Assembly (NCBI RefSeq): GCF_000368625.1
Contig: NZ_KB849577.1
Coordinates: forward strand, 1-59,656
Direction of reading: 5' to 3'
DNA length: 59,656 nt
Origin: Acinetobacter schindleri CIP 107287
Lineage (GTDB): Bacteria; Pseudomonadota; Gammaproteobacteria; Pseudomonadales; Moraxellaceae
Below, piece after piece: positions 58,096 to 59,656 of this stretch (the stretch's first letter is position 1; every line of letters starts with the position of its first letter). The notes beneath the pieces were generated by a model. It did not search any database. It was not told the DNA's origin and was given only the letters and a program-made list of their open reading frames with translations. The position numbers and the translations under genes are program-made.

Positions 58096-58644
58096 ATGCA
58101 TAAAGATATTTCAATTTGGATGCCACTCTATATTGGCGACCTACAGGCAAAATTTGCACGAATGACGGCAGAACAAATTGGTGCGGCACTGCTGTTAATG
58201 ATGGATTTCTGGAAAAATGGTGCCATTCCTCATGACTTAGCTACTGTATGCAGCATCACGAAATTACCTCAGCACACCAAGGCTAAAACTTTGTTGAATA
58301 CGCTGATGGCTCTGGAATTGTTTGAAGTCGAGTCTGAGCAGATTCATTCAAGTTTTTTAACCAGTTTAAAAAGCCAGGCATTGCAAAATCAGCAAATGAA
58401 ATCTGATAAAGCTAAAAATGCAGCTCAAGCACGCTGGAATAAATCCGCAAGTAATGCTCAAGCATCAACTAAGCAACGAAAAGTAAATACTCAAGCAGCT
58501 CCTGAGAAGAGCCCGAGTATTACTCAAGTCATGCTTGAATCATGCCCTTCATCTTCATCTTCATCTTCATCTTCATCTTCATCTTCATTTTCAAATTTTG
58601 AAGAAAAAAATGAGAGTTTTTTAGAAAATTCAAAATGGATTTAG
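58096..58644 (+). CDS. DUF1376-like replication protein
   Basis: 182 residues. The N-terminal domain MHKDISIWMPLYIGDLQAKFARMTAEQIGAALLLMMDFWKNG is the DUF1376 style often found in phage replication genes beside DnaC-like loaders. A basic region KSDKAKNAAQARWNKS follows, then a serine tract encoded by a TTCATC hexamer repeat, and an acidic tail. It resembles a lambda O or PriA-type initiator accessory. Start chosen for its AAAGGTG ribosome site. Confidence 0.78.
   Translation: MHKDISIWMPLYIGDLQAKFARMTAEQIGAALLLMMDFWKNGAIPHDLATVCSITKLPQHTKAKTLLNTLMALELFEVESEQIHSSFLTSLKSQALQNQQMKSDKAKNAAQARWNKSASNAQASTKQRKVNTQAAPEKSPSITQVMLESCPSSSSSSSSSSSSSFSNFEEKNESFLENSKWI
58548..58588 (+). repeat. TTCATC hexamer microsatellite
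   Basis: Six full copies of TTCATC and a partial seventh, coding for serine pairs in the DUF1376-like gene. Length changes of six bases keep the frame. Confidence 0.95.
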
Positions 58645-58654
58645 GAGATCAGCC

Positions 58655-59401
58655 ATGAAAACCATGCTTAAAACACTCCAGTTTCGCGCAGAAACAACAG
58701 AAACACTTTGCCCTACCCATCATATACCCCTGATGGAAATTGCAGGTCACAGGCTCTGTAAATTGTGTGCCAAAGAAACCGTCCATCACTCACATGCAGC
58801 CTATGAGGATGAACTGCAACAGCGATTGCTACAACAGAAAATTAGAAATTCAGGACTTAATAAACGATACCTGGATCGTGGCTTCAAGAATTATGTAATT
58901 GCATGCCCTGCACAAGACAATACCATCAAGCTATGTCAGGCCTTTGCACAGCAAATTATTTCTGACCACAACCCGAACATGTTGATGATTGGTACACCGG
59001 GTACAGGTAAAACCCATCTGAGTGCATCAATTATTCGCAACATTCTGCATAACAGTACAAAATCTGCGCGCTACTATACCAGTGCAGAAATTGCTCAAAA
59101 AATGATGGACACCTGGTCAGATGCTTCACGTTCTGAGAAGGAAGTTATCGACCATTTCTCTAGTTTTGATTTATTGGTCATAGATGAATATGGCCTGCAT
59201 GACCGGCATGAAAAACGCCTGGAGATGGTGCATAAGGTTTTGTATAGTCGTTATGACAATATGAAATCTACCCTGCTGATTTCCAATTTCACAGTCCAAA
59301 ATATGCAGCGGGATTTAGGTGTAAGATTATGGTCTCGGTTACATGAAAATAATTTGATTGTAGTGCCGTGTTATTGGGATGATCGAAGAATAAGCGGATA
59401 G
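58655..59401 (+). CDS. DnaC-like helicase loader
   Basis: 248 residues. A Cys-rich N terminus (CPTHHIPLM…CKLC, possible zinc finger), a helical region, and an AAA+ core with Walker A GTPGTGKTHLSA (about residue 112) and Walker B LLVIDEYGLHD. DnaC loaders bring DnaB helicase to origins; here it probably acts for the element. It starts 10 nt after the DUF1376-like gene and ends before a strong terminator. Confidence 0.9.
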   Translation: MKTMLKTLQFRAETTETLCPTHHIPLMEIAGHRLCKLCAKETVHHSHAAYEDELQQRLLQQKIRNSGLNKRYLDRGFKNYVIACPAQDNTIKLCQAFAQQIISDHNPNMLMIGTPGTGKTHLSASIIRNILHNSTKSARYYTSAEIAQKMMDTWSDASRSEKEVIDHFSSFDLLVIDEYGLHDRHEKRLEMVHKVLYSRYDNMKSTLLISNFTVQNMQRDLGVRLWSRLHENNLIVVPCYWDDRRISG

Positions 59402-59416
59402 CCAAACTCTTTGCTT

Positions 59417-59451
59417 AAGCCAATTATCTTACTGAGATAATTGGCTTTTTT
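59417..59451 (+). terminator. Terminator after DnaC-like gene
   Basis: AAGCCAATTATCT / AGATAATTGGCTT, 13-bp perfect stem with loop TACTG, then TTTTT. Confidence 0.9.
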
Positions 59452-59507
59452 ATTACAAAAATTATTTACAGAAACTCTCGTTTGCATAAGTATTACTGAA
59501 GATAATA

Positions 59508-59656
59508 CTTCAAAGCTGCCTATAGGGCAGTGAACCGGGATGCTTCAATGCCGCAATACTGAATCAATTTCTAAGCTGCCTATATGGCAGTGAACGCTGC
59601 TTCCAAAGGCGACTGGTAGTTATGCTGTTTCTAAGCTGCCTATATGGCAGTGAACC
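59508..59656 (-). CRISPR. Type I-F CRISPR array, leader-distal end
   Basis: Three repeats of 28 nt at 59508-59535, 59568-59595 and 59628-59655, separated by 32-nt spacers (period 60). The plus-strand core is CTGCCTATATGGCAG; read on the minus strand each repeat starts GTTCACTGCC and ends TTAGAAA, the I-F type repeat. The first one differs from the others at three positions, so it is the degenerate terminal repeat; the leader and older-to-newer direction point to the right, beyond the window. No cas gene is in view. Confidence 0.93.

Noticed and set aside
58548..58588. Phase-variable repeat
   Set aside because: The unit is six bases, so slippage cannot switch the frame.
59508..59656. CRISPR-associated Tn7-like transposon (I-F3)
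   Set aside because: The element carries a tyrosine integrase, and no tnsABC or tniQ gene is visible. The repeat fits ordinary I-F as well.

Overview
The window looks like chromosomal DNA of an Acinetobacter species (Moraxellaceae). The base composition is moderately AT-rich. The run atpIBEFHAGDC next to znuA/zur-znuCB, an OprC-type copper receptor, def, a LysM protein, dprA and tsaC matches the Acinetobacter chromosome as I know it. The species assignment is inference from gene content and protein style, not from a database search.

Layout, left to right. (1) 331-11568 holds housekeeping and accessory genes: an OprC-like TonB receptor with a DUF2946 partner, peptide deformylase, a LysM protein, DprA, TsaC, a DMT permease, a Cys-type glutathione peroxidase, an RcnB-like protein, a lipoprotein and a succinate-semialdehyde-type dehydrogenase. 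The gap after tsaC contains a strong candidate minus-strand small RNA. (2) 11927-14783 is an AT-rich two-gene SIR2 + HerA anti-phage cassette, inserted just downstream of the ATP synthase operon. (3) 14827-22008 is the complete F1Fo ATP synthase operon on the minus strand. (4) 22182-25708 is the zinc-uptake locus, with a Zur box between znuA and zur-znuC-znuB. (5) 25719-27831 carries PpnP, a LysE exporter and a DyP peroxidase. (6) 27874-33735 is an orphan type VI secretion module: VgrG, then a multidomain peptidoglycan-hydrolase effector, then a lipoprotein that is probably its immunity protein.

(7) 33981-44363 holds an aminotransferase, a MATE pump, a decayed flavin-dependent monooxygenase, an SDR/TetR pair with a shared operator, PhoB-PhoR, a GST, an OsmC protein and a pirin. 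(8) At 44632-44647 there is a perfect 16-bp parS-type palindrome, followed by two paralogous membrane diguanylate cyclases. (9) 47653-48889 is an unrecognised small locus. It has a promoter, a short structured leader ending in a terminator, a 62-aa protein, a second terminator, and a coiled-coil protein whose tail-anchor segment is cut off by one in-frame stop. (10) 48910-55265 holds GuaA, a YgiW-type OB-fold protein, DoxX, DedA, LysE, a lipoprotein, a solitary ParA, a SirB2-like protein and BolA.

(11) Two identical tRNA-Gly(GCC) genes mark the start of an integrated element that runs off the right edge. It contains five TGTGACCA repeats in helical phase (candidate integrase arm sites), an XRE regulator, an excisionase-like protein, a tyrosine integrase, a small protein, a DUF1376-like replication protein and a DnaC-like loader. 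At the window edge it is followed by the leader-distal end of a type I-F CRISPR array read on the minus strand.

The accessory parts (SIR2-HerA, the T6SS cargo, and the tRNA-Gly element ending in CRISPR) concern conflict with phages or competitors. The best candidates for undescribed biology are the leader/62-aa/tail-anchor locus at 47.6-48.9 kb, the structured RNA at 6.64-6.76 kb, the two-warhead T6SS effector, and the association of a small integrative element with a type I-F array.
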